Part shown: in pieces, positions 23,966 through 35,300 of the stretch
Layout: each line of letters starts with the position of its first letter
How positions within the stretch are numbered: the stretch's first letter is position 1
Assembly: GCA_905178155.1 (NCBI GenBank)
Contig: CAJINV010000002.1
Coordinates: 8,939,412-9,003,411, forward strand
DNA: 64,000 nt
DNA from: Amoebophrya sp. A120
Lineage: Eukaryota > Sar > Dinophyceae > Syndiniales > Amoebophryaceae
Direction of reading: 5' to 3'
Program-made: the position numbers and the translations under genes
Notes under the pieces: model-generated
What the model was told of the DNA's origin: nothing
The model's input: the letters and a program-made list of their open reading frames with translations, nothing else
Databases searched by the model: none

Positions 23966-24589
23966 GCCACCTCCCCATGCGTCACTTCTCCATCATGGGA
24001 AAACACTTCCCGATTGGTGGGGACGCACTGCTTCAGTAATGGTGTGGCAGCGGGGAAGTCAGCCCCCACTTCCCCACCATCTGGCGACAGCAGTACAGTG
24101 GCGCCCGCAGCTGCGCAGCACGATCCCCGCGGCAGCCACCTGCTCTCATGCATGCTGGCACGAAAGTGAATGTGAGGCGAAGCATGCGGCGCGCGGCATT
24201 GCAAAGGAGTGCACAAAGCGAAGCACCGAACACGGAAGCACGTGGTTGGCAGGACAAAGACGACGCGGGAAGAAATGAAGCGTCGCCGCCATCCGGCCCG
24301 CCCGCGCCGTCGCACCGGCGGCCCCCCTAGGCAAACGCATGGTGAGCGACTCTACGCATCACCAACCCAGCTGCAGGGAGGCGATGCAGATTCAGGGGCG
24401 GTCGGGAAGTGAGGCACTTCGGGAAGTGATACGTGGAGAAGTGAGAAAAGGGCCTGGGAAAGTGACACACTCCCTTAGCGAGTTGCGCCTGCGCATGCGC
24501 ATGCGGTCCGTGTTTGTAAGTCATTAAAACACATTTTGCAATCGCATTGAAAGTGATTCGCAACTGGAACTTGAGTATGAGTGTTAGCA
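23966..24589. other. Intergenic region
   Basis: GC-rich spacer between the 23.5-kb tandem repeat and the end of the secreted-protein gene. Open frames exist on both strands but overlap each other and show no motif. Confidence 0.4.
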
Positions 24590-27500
24590 TCAAAATATAT
24601 AGACGTGACTACCTATCTCGGTCAGCGACAATAATGGTTCTGATGCTTTATTCGTTTGTTTTGCACTTAGGTTCAGAACAGCGCCCAAGTCGTCCTCCAC
24701 CCAGTCGTCCCAGTCGTTTTCGAGTAGCGCAGCGGCGGCTTGTTCCTCTGAATCAACAGCTTGGTCGTGTTCGTCCTCCTTGGGACCGGGGTTCTGTGGT
24801 GGTGTTTCATTATGTTCTTTTCCTGCACTTTTTTCCTCTTCTTCCGCGGCGACATGTTGATGATGTTCATGTTGTTGATGCCCTCCGTTGCCAGCCATAG
24901 GTCCTTCTTCCTTCGCCATCGTCTTCTCTTCCTTCGCCAGGTTTTGTTCTCTTCCTTCGCCATGGTCTTCTCCTTTTTCTCCAGCAGTTGGCTGGTCAGC
25001 GCCAGTTCCAGCAGCTTCTTTTTCTTCCTCACGTGCCTTTTTTTCTGCAGCTTCTTTTTGTTGCCTTTTTCTTTTTTTTTCCCTTGCGCGTGCGCGCATC
25101 TTCTTCGCGAACTTCTTCCCGTCGTCCGATTCCAAAAATTCTGCTTTCCGGTGGTCCATTTGTATCACTGTCCAAATCGCGTATCGCATGGCGTATTCCA
25201 CCCGCCCGCGTGCATATGCCATCTGCCTGCTTTCTCCGTTTTCTGGCCTGGTTGACGCTGTTTTCACCCTGGTCCACGGCCGCAGAAAAAAATCATGGAG
25301 CGGCAAATCAGGGTTCCGCCAAGGTGCGTCAGCGAATTTCATCTCATTCATTCCTCTTTTGAAGCCCGCGAAAAATCCTTGACTTTTTTTGCCATTCATC
25401 TCAAGCGCTGAGTAATCCCCGTCCCCGACTGCCACTGGTGGAACCGGAGAAACTGGGAGCAGGCTGAGACTCGCTTCCGCAGCTTCGTTTTCTTCGATCT
25501 CCACGCGTTTCGCCGCTCCCGTCGTAGGAGTTGGAGCTTTCACTTCCTGTCCTTCTTCTACCAAAGTCGCGTCGTCGGCTTCTGCAACTACTTTCTTCTT
25601 GCTTTTTCTTTTCGTGTTTTTCTCTTTCACAGCTTCATGACCGGCGAGGGCGTCTTTGACAGTGGCCTTTCTTTCTTGTTGCGAAGGCGAAAACGTAGAG
25701 GGAAGCTTGTCTATTTGACGTGGATGCAAAGGCGAAGTTTCGGCGCCGGACGACCCTGCGTGATCCGGACCGACATCCGTCGAAAATTTTTGCTCTTGCA
25801 TCACACAAAAGATTGCTAGCAACTTCAGCACACTTATCGTGATGTATCTTTATGAAAAATACGGCAACGAGATCTGTTCGAAAATTTGTTAATTTCGCGG
25901 AACTGCACACGGCATGCAGGCACATCAGCGTCTTGAACGCTACACAAGAAAGAGCAGTAGTCGTCATGGTCACTACAGTCATATGCAGCAATCTACATGA
26001 GAAAAGTACGAGGAAGTACTAGCAATTTTCTGCATGATAATACTGCCCGCGCGCGCACCAGCTTTGTTCTTTTGGGATGATGAAATTGCTCGGTTTTCAT
26101 GGCTTCCAGCACTGGTGTCGGGAAGAGAAGATTGTGCTTGAGCAGGAACAACCACGCCGTCGAGGAGTTGGCTGAATTTTCCACTTCTGTCCTTCACTTT
26201 GTGACCCTTGGCATCAGCAACGAGAACTTCTTCGCTTGTTCTTGCACTGGTGGAAGCCGTTTGTTGTTTTCCAGAAGATTGCTGGGAGTGTTCACCTTCA
26301 TTCAACGCCGAAAAAGTGCTTCTCGCCCGCGTCTCAGGGGCCGGACCTGCATCAGCCAGTGTAGGGGCGGTGTCCAAGTTCTTGCTACTTCCAGCAGCGT
26401 CGGTAGATGCAGACATCGTGTTCACTTTTTGTACTTCCTCTGCTTCGTGCATCGATGCTCGAGACGCGAATGCTGGATCTCGCCTTTTATCAGGCTTTTC
26501 TGCATTTTTTTGCAGCTGCTTCCCCGCACCGATAGCGACAGGTCGTTCGTCCACCTCCTCGACGTCACTTGCATCCAAGCGGCTTCCTGTAGAGGATGTC
26601 GATGTAGTAGACGTTGCATCTGGTCGTTCGTTTAGGCTGGAAGCTGCCGCACCATCGATTCGTTTTTTACCTGTTGCATAAGGTTATAAATGCAGTTGAA
26701 AGGAACAACGCCAAGCGCATGATAAATGTGCGAGTGGAACTTTTGACTGGACGCGGAAGTTGCAAAAGCAGGACAAAAAGCAAAAACAAAATAAGGGAGT
26801 ACCCCTCGTTTCCTGGTCCGCCTGATTACGGTGTGCTTGGTCAATACGCGATGAAGTGATTTCGCTTTCAGTCGTGTCCGCAACATCGTTCGCAATAGCG
26901 TCCAGTGCGGATGAAGGAGGAGATGAAAGCCTCAGGGACGGAAGGTCCAGCGCGTTGTTATTTTTCTCCTTCGAGAGGACTGCCGTTGACAATCTCCTCG
27001 CAGAGTTGGTGGCGTCCAAGGCGTCCGACGTATCCCTCGTGTTCCCGAGTGCCGCTGGCCTGCTGCTCGGAACCGTGTTTGCATCTGGTGCTGCGCCCTC
27101 CTGCTCGCCGCCCTCCTTCCCTCTTACAGGACTTTCTTGCTGCGCTTTCTTGGACGCATCGACGGAGATCATCTCACCCGTGGTGGAAGCGCTCGTCGTA
27201 CTGCCGACTTCGAGAAACGAAAAAGCTGGCTGAAGCACTCCTGCCACATCCACGTCAGCAGTTTTTTCTTGTAGTACGCCAGTGGTGTTTCTAGTTGTTT
27301 GGCGCTGGTGCGTTCTTTGCGTCGACGAAGATGCAACGTCGCTAGTCATTTGTTCTTGTTCTCCTCCTCCAAAAAAAACAGACAGCGGAAACCACGACGT
27401 GGGATCAAGCCATCCCGACCACGAGCTTGAGGGTTTACCAGCGCCCGCGGGGTGCGCTGCAGAAGCGCCACTCATCGTAGAAGCGTTACCGTCTTCCGCA

Positions 27501-27667
27501 GCAACTTGTTCGCCCCTTGCCGCGGCTGCCCGCTCAACCGCAAGGCGCTTTTCCGAGCGGAGCATGTGCCGCCGCGCATGAACGAGCGTCGGAAAGGACG
27601 TAAAGTCGAGCATGGCCAGGAACAAGAACGCAATGCAGACCATCATGTAGTTCCTCCTGGTCGTCAT
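24590..27667 (-). CDS. Secreted or lumenal low-complexity protein, unknown function
   Basis: Three exons with consistent phases: 27667-26803, 26670-26020, 25794-24590, giving about 906 residues. Donors GTACTC and GTACTT; acceptors CAG and AAG. The chosen ATG at 27667 gives a signal peptide or anchor (MVCIAFLFLAMLDFTSFPTL) after a short basic start; a more upstream in-frame ATG exists. The middle is Ser/Thr/Ala-rich and disordered. One more ordered block lies in exon 3 (GFFAGFKRGMNEMKFADAPW; YAMRYAIWTVIQMDHRKAEF), followed by a strongly charged Lys/Glu coiled-coil-like region, a His-rich patch (HQQHEHHQHV) and an acidic tail. No family recognised. In a parasite such a protein could be exported, but that is speculation. 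Confidence 0.65.
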
Positions 27668-28205
27668 GTTGCAAGGGTTGTTTTGTAGTGGTCGTGTCAG
27701 TCGAATGTTCGCTGTGCTTCGTCGCACCATGGAATATCCTCTTCCTGCTGGTCCACAACCGGATTTATCAGGCGGTTTGTGTTCTGTGGTGGACAAGCTA
27801 GAGATCCCCCTCATCTTAATTGTTACTTGGTTCGATCGGCAGATCTGATCAAATAACTTCTTGGAAAAGGACTAAGTACGTGTCTCAGCATTCAAGACAG
27901 TTCGTTGGCGAGTTAAGTATTTCGGGATGACGACTAGACAAAATGTCTCTCTCGATTCTGCCTCTGCCGGAAAGAAAAACGAAACCCGTCAGTATACGAC
28001 TTTCTCTCTACAACGAGGTGCTGCGCTGACTCGCCACACCGCTCAACCCGTACCCGTACAATAACCACAGACCCCTCGTCTACCCAATTTCTCATCACCT
28101 GCCAAAAACTGGTGCGACTTTCGAAACCTGCTGTACTCATGACGCCCCAAATCGGTGGCTTCCTCTCGCTCCTTTTCACTCCTCGTGGTCCTCGTCCAAC
28201 TTTTC
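27668..28205. other. Intergenic region upstream of the secreted-protein gene
   Basis: Likely promoter. A minus-strand frame at 27934-28332 overlaps the dispersed repeat and is probably not a gene. Confidence 0.4.
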
Positions 28206-28605
28206 CGGTGAGCTTACGATGCTTCATAGAGCCGGCCCTGTACACTTTCACTCCCTCGTCTCTTGCTCTTGGTGCCGTCTGCAAAGAAAAAAATAAATAG
28301 CTGCTGTATCTATGGCACGAACATGATGACACTCGTTCAACTTAGCGATCCTGCTCGATTTATGTACGCGCCACCTCCTCGCGTTGGTTGTTACATATAC
28401 ACTCATCGCGAGAGCGGCGTCTCCTTTCCGATCTGATGGCACACAACATCAAATGCGCTGATTGCTATTGTTTGAAAATTGCGCGATTGGATTGGCACTG
28501 CGCTGAACCCCTCTCTCCACGAACCAGTCACTTCTTCCCCCTCCTCGCTCCTCCTCTACCCGGTGCAAATGTGTCTTGTATTTCAGCTCGCATGCCAACG
28601 GTTTT
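28206..28605. repeat. Dispersed repeat R2, copy 1; includes a decayed HIR 3' end
   Basis: Matches 36981-37425 in order: GGTGAGCTTACGATGC then TCATAGAGCCGG; GTGCCGTCTGC; a GCGAGAGCG block; CTTTCCGATCTGATGG; GATTGGATTGGC; CTGCGC-GAACCC; AACCAGTCACTTCTT; and TGCAAATGTGTC-TGTATTTC then CGCATGCC-ACG. The last block lies inside the coding 3' end of the HIR gene, so this copy contains a fragment of that gene and its downstream flank. Confidence 0.8.
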
Positions 28606-28621
28606 GTCTTCCCCTATCGAC

Positions 28622-29035
28622 AATGCCTTAGACCTTCTCTTTTTCCCAAAAGCTTTTATCACGATGAGGCAAGATTTGGCTTTCGTACGAACTAGTGGAT
28701 TTACTAGCAGTGACGATGCATCTATTCAACAGCACTAACAAGCTGGTGTTCCACCCAACACTTGCATCACAGCCGCAGTGTCGAGTGTCGACAACTTTTC
28801 CCTTTTTTTCTTTAGACTGCGAAACTTGGTACAGTACAAACAAATACAAAGGTCAAATTGATCTACGTCACCAGCATGATCCCGTCAGGAAAGAGCGCCT
28901 TTTCTTCGAAAGTACAAATATCAGAACTGCTTTGACGGCCTGTGACAGTCGGAGATTAATACAGTTTCGTTTTTACATACAACACGCAAATACAAGGTCA
29001 TCTGCGGAGGAGGAGGTACTAGTATCATTTCCGCC
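28622..29035. repeat. Dispersed repeat R1, copy 2
   Basis: Diverged copy of 18385-18800. It directly follows the R2 copy, so 28206-29035 may be a longer composite unit of which the other two loci each hold one part. Confidence 0.75.
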
Positions 29036-31004
29036 GGTACAAGCAACATGATCTAGACGAGGTGGTTGCGGGTAAAATAGTTTGATATAGTAATGCTAAT
29101 TCCTTTTCATTTGGTACATTTTTCAAAACCACAGAAACTGAAACTTTTTAATCGTGATACAAAGAGTGAATGCGTTTGTACATGCGCATATCACGTCTAT
29201 TTAGAAAGCGCCAAGACAAATTTCCATTTCATCAAATGTGTTACTGTCACCAATTTCCGCCGTCGAATCTGCTATTCGCAGCGGTGAAGAACCGATTCTG
29301 ACCAGTACAGTACCGCTCTACCCTGCTCTTCACGTCCTTCCGCTTTCGTAACTGCCGTGCTTTGGCGTATAAGCCACACGTGGAGAGAGAGTGGACCCTG
29401 CTTGCCGTCGAAAACCGGGTCTAGGCTTGGTTCTCGATTTTGGTCGGCACCTTGTGCAATTAATCTCGCAGCCTCTAACTTTGGTTCGTTATTCTCATTT
29501 CAAGCAGAGAGGCACGGACTTGCATCTGGAGTACAGTACCTTTTTAGCGCTGCTGATATCGTCACTGCCGAACAACGATTCCAGGCACAGCGTCCTCGAG
29601 CTCCAGCGGCAGGTCCTTAATTATCTGCAAGATGAACAGTGCAAAAGTCGCTATCGCGATGGTTCTTCATTCGTCTGCAAACCTGTGAAGTGAAAACGAT
29701 ATTTCTCATGCGGTATGCGAGATCATAGCCGAACAGCAGACGCTGAGAGAGCTGTATCCACTAAATATATTAGTGTTGCATTCTATCTTCGGAAGATGAA
29801 AGCAAAATGCTTACCGAAACTTCGGCATTCAAACAAGATGTGCTTCGACTTCGTAGAGACGCTCTGCCGTCGAAATCTGGTAGAAGGGGCCGTGGTGTCA
29901 TGCCTTCCTTCGTTACCGGAGAGACAATTTCTATCTAATACCATCAATCAGGGGAATCGCGAGGGGTGAAGGGAAGGGTAGAAGCCGCACAGGAAGAAAC
30001 TCAGGGTGACGAAATCCATCCTGCTTTTTACGAAACAAAGTGAGTCCCGTTATCCAACGTCATCCTGCTAAGCGTCACAACTGTGGGGGTGATTAAGAGT
30101 GAGGGTGTGTGGTGCTTGGTATGGTTCTGCGACTGCTTGTTCATTCTGCAGGCGCAAACCTGTGATGTGAAGCAGGTGATGCAAATTCAATTTACCTGCA
30201 GCTGCAGTGTCCTCGCAACGCACCTGTACAAAACAATACAGCACAAACTGGTAGGCATGCATCTGGTAGATTTTCTTGGCCTTTTCCAGCAGCACCAAAC
30301 AAAAGTGAAAATTAGAATTTTTACTGTTGTACCAATATCATTCTTTTCGTCTGAACGAAGTCAGAAATCCAGCTCGTCCTCGGATTCGTCATCCAAATCC
30401 GGCGGCCCGAAACCCCAGTTCTTTTTCTTTATGAAACGCAAAAATCCAAGTTATCACGTGACGCTCGTTTCGTGATGCGATGAAAGCGAAAGAATAACGA
30501 TCCTCATCTAGCTAGCCAGATTTTACGCATGATGGAATACAAGAACAGCGCTTCCACTTTTACATGCGTGTGGAACTCCAACTCCAACGTATCTTTGCGC
30601 ATTGCTACTCGCGAACGTCAGTGAGGCAAAGAAAAGTAGTTTTTTTTTCGGGATATTCCAGATATTGAATTGGGTCGATGTCTCCTGGCTATCCTAAGGA
30701 AATATAAGTCGACTCTCATCAAGCAGTCACACAGATACCCTTGGAATCTGACTCGATCTTTGGTCGCTCCACGGTGCAGCCTTGTTTTCAAGCTTAGATG
30801 TTCAAAAGAGCGCGATCAGATTCTGGTAGTGGCTGCATAGAAGAGGCACAATAATTCAGGTGCAGCACATGAAAGATGCAAAGGACGACACAGATTCTTA
30901 TGACTGCGCTCATTAAAGATTCGACCATAAATTTCGCTAGAATAGTGCACGAAGGTTCCGTACTCCAGCACTTTCCCAGCACCCGCCGAGAGACTCCGGG
31001 TCTA
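29036..31004. other. Intergenic region
   Basis: No supported gene. A minus-strand stretch at 30366-30435 reads like a final exon (KNWGFGPPDLDDESEDELDF then stop), but no upstream exon could be attached. Other frames are short. Confidence 0.4.
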
Positions 31005-31887
31005 TCATCATCATCATCATCAACGCGTTAGCCGGGACTTTTGTTCAGAAGTTCTCGTCAAAAGTAACTGATCGTTCGGATCGGGGCTGTGCGTACACCA
31101 TTATCAATTTTTCTTCTCCTTTTCGTGGGGGGTGGCTAATCTATCTGACGCTGTGCGTTCCGTCAGACTCTCTCACGAACCACACTCCACCCACGCTTAC
31201 TTCCTCCTTGCCCGAGTTTTCGCAGAAGAAAGTGTCCGAAATTTCGAAAACGACATCAGGGTTGTCTTGAAGATGCCATCTCCGTTGTCCGTGCGCCGAT
31301 GGTGTCCACTTTTTTCCGTGCAAAGCATTCACCATCTCCTGCCGCGCATCTTCTTGTTCCTTCTTTTGCTGTTCCAGCCTCTTGCGACGTTCCTCCTGTG
31401 CCTTTTGCGTCTTTATCGACTTCTTCCCGCGCTCCGGCCCCTTCCTGGTTTTTGCCTGTTCCCGCCGCGCTGTAGCGTAAGGTCTGCGCTTGGTCAGCAG
31501 CTCCCTTACCACTGGCCCGGTCGGCCGCTGCAGTGCGAGGTCATCGAGGCTAATCCCATAAAAATCCAGGTCGGCTGCTACCAGCTTGCCCCAGTGCGTC
31601 TTTTGATCGATTTCTTCCTTGATACGGTCTAGAGACCCTTCGCCCGAAGAGTCGCGCGCCGCATGAGCGACCCAGGCGATGCGCTTCTCCCTAATTTCGG
31701 TTTCGATCGTTTGCACACCGAGGGCCCGGCACATGTCTTCGGTGCTTGGAGCATTTTCCCAATTCCACAGCCCAAGAATATAGCGAAGGGTGTGGCGCTG
31801 GAATTCACGCAAGGTCTTGGCATCGTGTTCATGAACCGACCAAACTTCCGCGTTGTACAGTGCGATGCTGATGCACAAAGCCCGGTC
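31005..31887 (-). mobile_element. LINE (non-LTR retrotransposon) remnant: C-terminal reverse-transcriptase region
   Basis: The minus-strand frame 31887-31141 matches the end of LINE reverse transcriptases, in the region after the catalytic domain: CISIALYNAEVWSV (compare the LLYGAETW block), then LREFQRHTLRYILG and REKRIAWVAHAARD, then a basic Gln/Lys-rich tail. Downstream, at 31005-31025, there is a run of TGA/ATG trinucleotides, the short tandem repeat at which many LINEs end. The catalytic part is missing, so this is a 5'-truncated, dead copy. It is interrupted upstream by a family A introner. Confidence 0.75.
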
Positions 31888-32154
31888 TATCAAATGTAAA
31901 AATGTCTGGGTCTGGAAGATTCTGAGACTTGTCATGCACGTTTTGCATTGGCCATGATGTCTGTGATGCATGCCCTAGCATCACAGATTTTTTGAGGGCT
32001 TCGCGATGCCTATTCCGCATGACAAATGCCCTCTCCGCATAGCAAAAATTGCATTCCCTTTGCTGCTCATGGAATACAGATTTTTCTGGAATCCAAATTC
32101 AGCATCACAAGTTGCATTCTTCCGGACCCAGACATTTTTGCACTTGATAGGGTC
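31884..32154 (-). mobile_element. Introner, family A, beside the LINE remnant
   Basis: The element 31888-32149 (262 bp) has the same TIRs as 2174-2438 (TATCAAATGTAAAAATGTCT at one end, the inverse with one change at the other). Flanks are CGGTC and GGGTC, a 5-bp duplication with one mismatch. Removing it does not restore the frame of the acidic segment upstream, so it sits in non-functional or differently spliced sequence. Confidence 0.9.
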
Positions 32155-32384
32155 AACCAGGTTGCAACTCCGTTTCCAGCGGCCGCTTCGACAGCCCGAC
32201 GGCGCTCCAGCTCCGCCAGCATGTTCACGATTTGGAGCTGCAGCTGCTCTTGACCCTCCTCGTCGAGCTGCAGCACTTGTTCATCCAGCTGATTGGGATC
32301 TCCGTCTACTTCATCACCCGGATCATTCGCATTGTGGTCCCAGTGTATGGAAGGCAGTAGAAGTTGCTTTCTCTTTTTCACAAA
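32155..32384 (-). pseudogene. Acidic coding-like segment between membrane protein and LINE remnant
   Basis: Open minus-strand stretch of about 75 codons, Leu/Gln/Glu/Asp-rich (LDEEGQEQLQLQIVNMLAEL). It is either a last exon of the membrane-protein gene or part of the retroelement. An acceptor-like TTAG stands at its start, but no donor in the upstream exon gives a matching phase, and its frame does not continue across the introner. Status unresolved. Confidence 0.3.
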
Positions 32385-32395
32385 CTAACTGCCGG

Positions 32396-35300
32396 CTACC
32401 GATTTGTATTTGCCTGTAAGAAAGTCATGCCATGAGAAAACTCGCGTTGAAAAGTGGAGAGAAAGCAACCATTCCAGCACTTCATACGATCGCTTCCCAG
32501 CATGTTGCTCTCGATGTCGGCCACGTCCTCGCCCTTCAACCGTTCCAGCTCCTTGCGCCGGCGCTGCCACCAGCCGTACAAGAAGTAGGACACGAGTAAG
32601 CTCGCAGTAACTGCCACAAACAGAAACAAGGCCATCAAGGAAAAGTCGCTCGGGTGGTGGTCGAAGCGGAGCATGACCAGGAACGAGGTGTAGAAGTTTT
32701 GGAGTTGTTTCCAGGCGTATTCACCCACGGCGGCGAGGAAATCGTAGGCGTCGGTGAGACAGGCGGCGAAGGTATCGGAATGATGCTGCGAGCCATGCGG
32801 AATTCGATGCGCTGCTGCAGGTTCAGGTACCCCATGTGGCATGTCTTCGAGCAAACCGGCCGCCGCGTTCGTTAGTGAAAATGTGTTGGAAGAAGCCGGA
32901 GTTGCATGCAGCGACTCCGCGGTAGCACTCCCAGGACTTGTCGAGGAGTACAACAACTGCGACGAAGAGCCGTTGTCGGTAACAGCTGTGGTTGTACTGC
33001 CTTGTCCCGACATGTTTGATGTCGTGGCCGAGGAGCTCGCCGTTGGCTTGGGCTTGTTGACGGAGGCCGACAATGATACCGCGCTTGCCCCTCTTCGCGA
33101 TGAACTGGATCCAGATGTATGTTCGCCATCTTCACCTGGGTTTTTCTTCACCTCATCTTCTACCTTTGTGCCCGACGTCTTCGCCCGAGTCGCTTCCTCC
33201 TCGTCGTCGATGTGGACGCTCGACGTTTTCATCTTTCCTGCCTTTTCTTTCGCGAAAGTGGACACGCTGGTGCGACTTCCATCTTTACCGTCTGGATTCT
33301 TCCTAATCGACGAAACGGAGGGGGAAGTGGAGGGCTCTTCTTGCTGCAGAGACGACGGTGAGGAGGAGCTGGCAAGTGCGCTTTTTGGAAAAGTACTGCC
33401 GCCACTCCGATCCTGATTTTCTCCTTTGGATTTCAGCCTTTCCTGATCGTGGACGTTCTGCACGAGCTCTATCGCACTGGACAAGCCGTCTACCGCAGCC
33501 GTCACATGGTTGTTGGCCTTGTCAGGATGGACGGTGGCAATGTTGGAAGAAGTACTACTCTCGAGAAAAGTATGATCATCTGTAGAGGTCGCAACGAAGC
33601 TGCTGGATTCTTCAGCTTCACCTTTTTTTACCGCTGTTGTGTCTTTTTGTTCATATTTGAACTCCGCCGCCTTCGGAAAATACCCCTTTCTCTGGATATC
33701 GTCCAGCAGTTCAAGGCTCGCCACACTGTGGTCGATGTGCATTGCTGCGACGCCAGCCAGCGCATACACAGCGGCATCACTAGCGTCGGGACGCAGGCCC
33801 TTCAGGATCGCAACAAGTCGCACTGCGAACTTCTTCGTGATCGTGCCGTTACCCCCTTTTTCTTTTCGCGCCTTCTGCTTCGTGACCCACTTATCCCTTG
33901 CGGCATCCAGACTGTCGGACAAATCTTTTCGCGTCAGTTTCAATGTCGAATTCTCCTTTATTAGAGACATCACATTCTTTACTGCTGCCGTTTGGTCTGC
34001 ACTCTTTAAAGCATTCCACATTCCGGTGAGTGCATCGTAGATCGCTTCTCCCACAGGTTTACAGGGGAATTTAGTCGTGTCTGCACTTTCGGTGCTGACC
34101 TTGTCCTTCATCTTGGCGTTGGTGTTCTGTGCGCCGTTTGCAGCATAGCTAAACTCGTCCTTGTTTCCGAAAAATGCAGCAATCGCCCCGTCTAACATTG
34201 GCTGAGTCAACGCCTTCGAGTCGGTGTTGGTAAAGTACTGCGTCGCGACAGTCGTGAGTTCCGAAATTACGCTATCCTGGGTAGAAACGTCCCCACCCCA
34301 GAATTGTCATGTTAAAGGAATTGCAGCACACTTTGCGACCCCCCCCCCCTCTGCCCCCGGCCACAGATGGCTTGACACGAAGGGGGGCTACGTCAGGCGG
34401 ACACCAAAGTACCCAAAAGTTGTCATGCAGATTTGCAATTACAGAAAGATTTGCATTTGTAACGCGCATCCCCATGAGGGGCATTTCCAATCGTGCTTCG
34501 GCATTTGTAATGCTTAAACCGACCGAAACCACAGAGAAACGCGCCTTGCAGGTTCCCCTTCCGCATATGGTCGGGCGTCCAAAGCACGGAGTCAGACGGA
34601 CCACAAGTGCCATCGTCATCATCCTCGAGCACATTTCCACACCTCTCGCTAAGTTGTCTTTTTTTCAGGTCCTCACTCGCAAGCACGCGTTTATAGCTCG
34701 CCAGGATTCCGCATTTGCAATGCTGTACACAAGATAAGCGAATGGGTCGGTGATGCGGCTTTCCTGGCTAAACTGCACTAGAATACAGAGTGGGCGTCTC
34801 TGACGTCTCAAATCGATTCGAAATGACGATGATCGAAATACGAATCGTTGAGATGTCTCTGACAGTAGAGGAACTTGTCATGCGTAACTCCCAAAACTTC
34901 TGGATTTGTGTTGGTAAGTACCAATCCGCACGGCTGCGCCGTGGGGAAAACCATGCCTCGACCCTTCAGATTTTTTCAGCCGTGTATGAAAAATATGCAG
35001 AGCCAGTTGTTTTTTCGCTGTGGTGATTTCCTCCGGCCCTTGTTCACGATGAGAAAACAGTGAAAAAACAAACAGGCTCACACATGTTCTTCGTTCTTTA
35101 TTTGTTGACTGCAGTCGTTTTCGTTCTCTATTTGCTCACGCATGTTTTTCCTTCGTTTTTCTGTGATTTGCCACTTGAGTTTTCCGATGGAGAGCAGTCA
35201 TGTCAGACTACGCACGACAGCAAATTTTTTAGCTGCGGCGCTTTCGCAATCGAATGCGATAGCGTGCCACCTCCTCAAACACTGTTACTTGGTCCGAACC

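Noticed and set aside
30366-30435. Minus-strand peptide ending KNWGFGPPDLDDESEDELDF then stop
   Set aside because: It looks like a last exon, but no upstream exon, start codon or phase-matched acceptor could be attached.
31005-31025. TGA/ATG trinucleotide run as a CRISPR-like or regulatory array
   Set aside because: It is a simple microsatellite at the end of a LINE remnant, which explains it.
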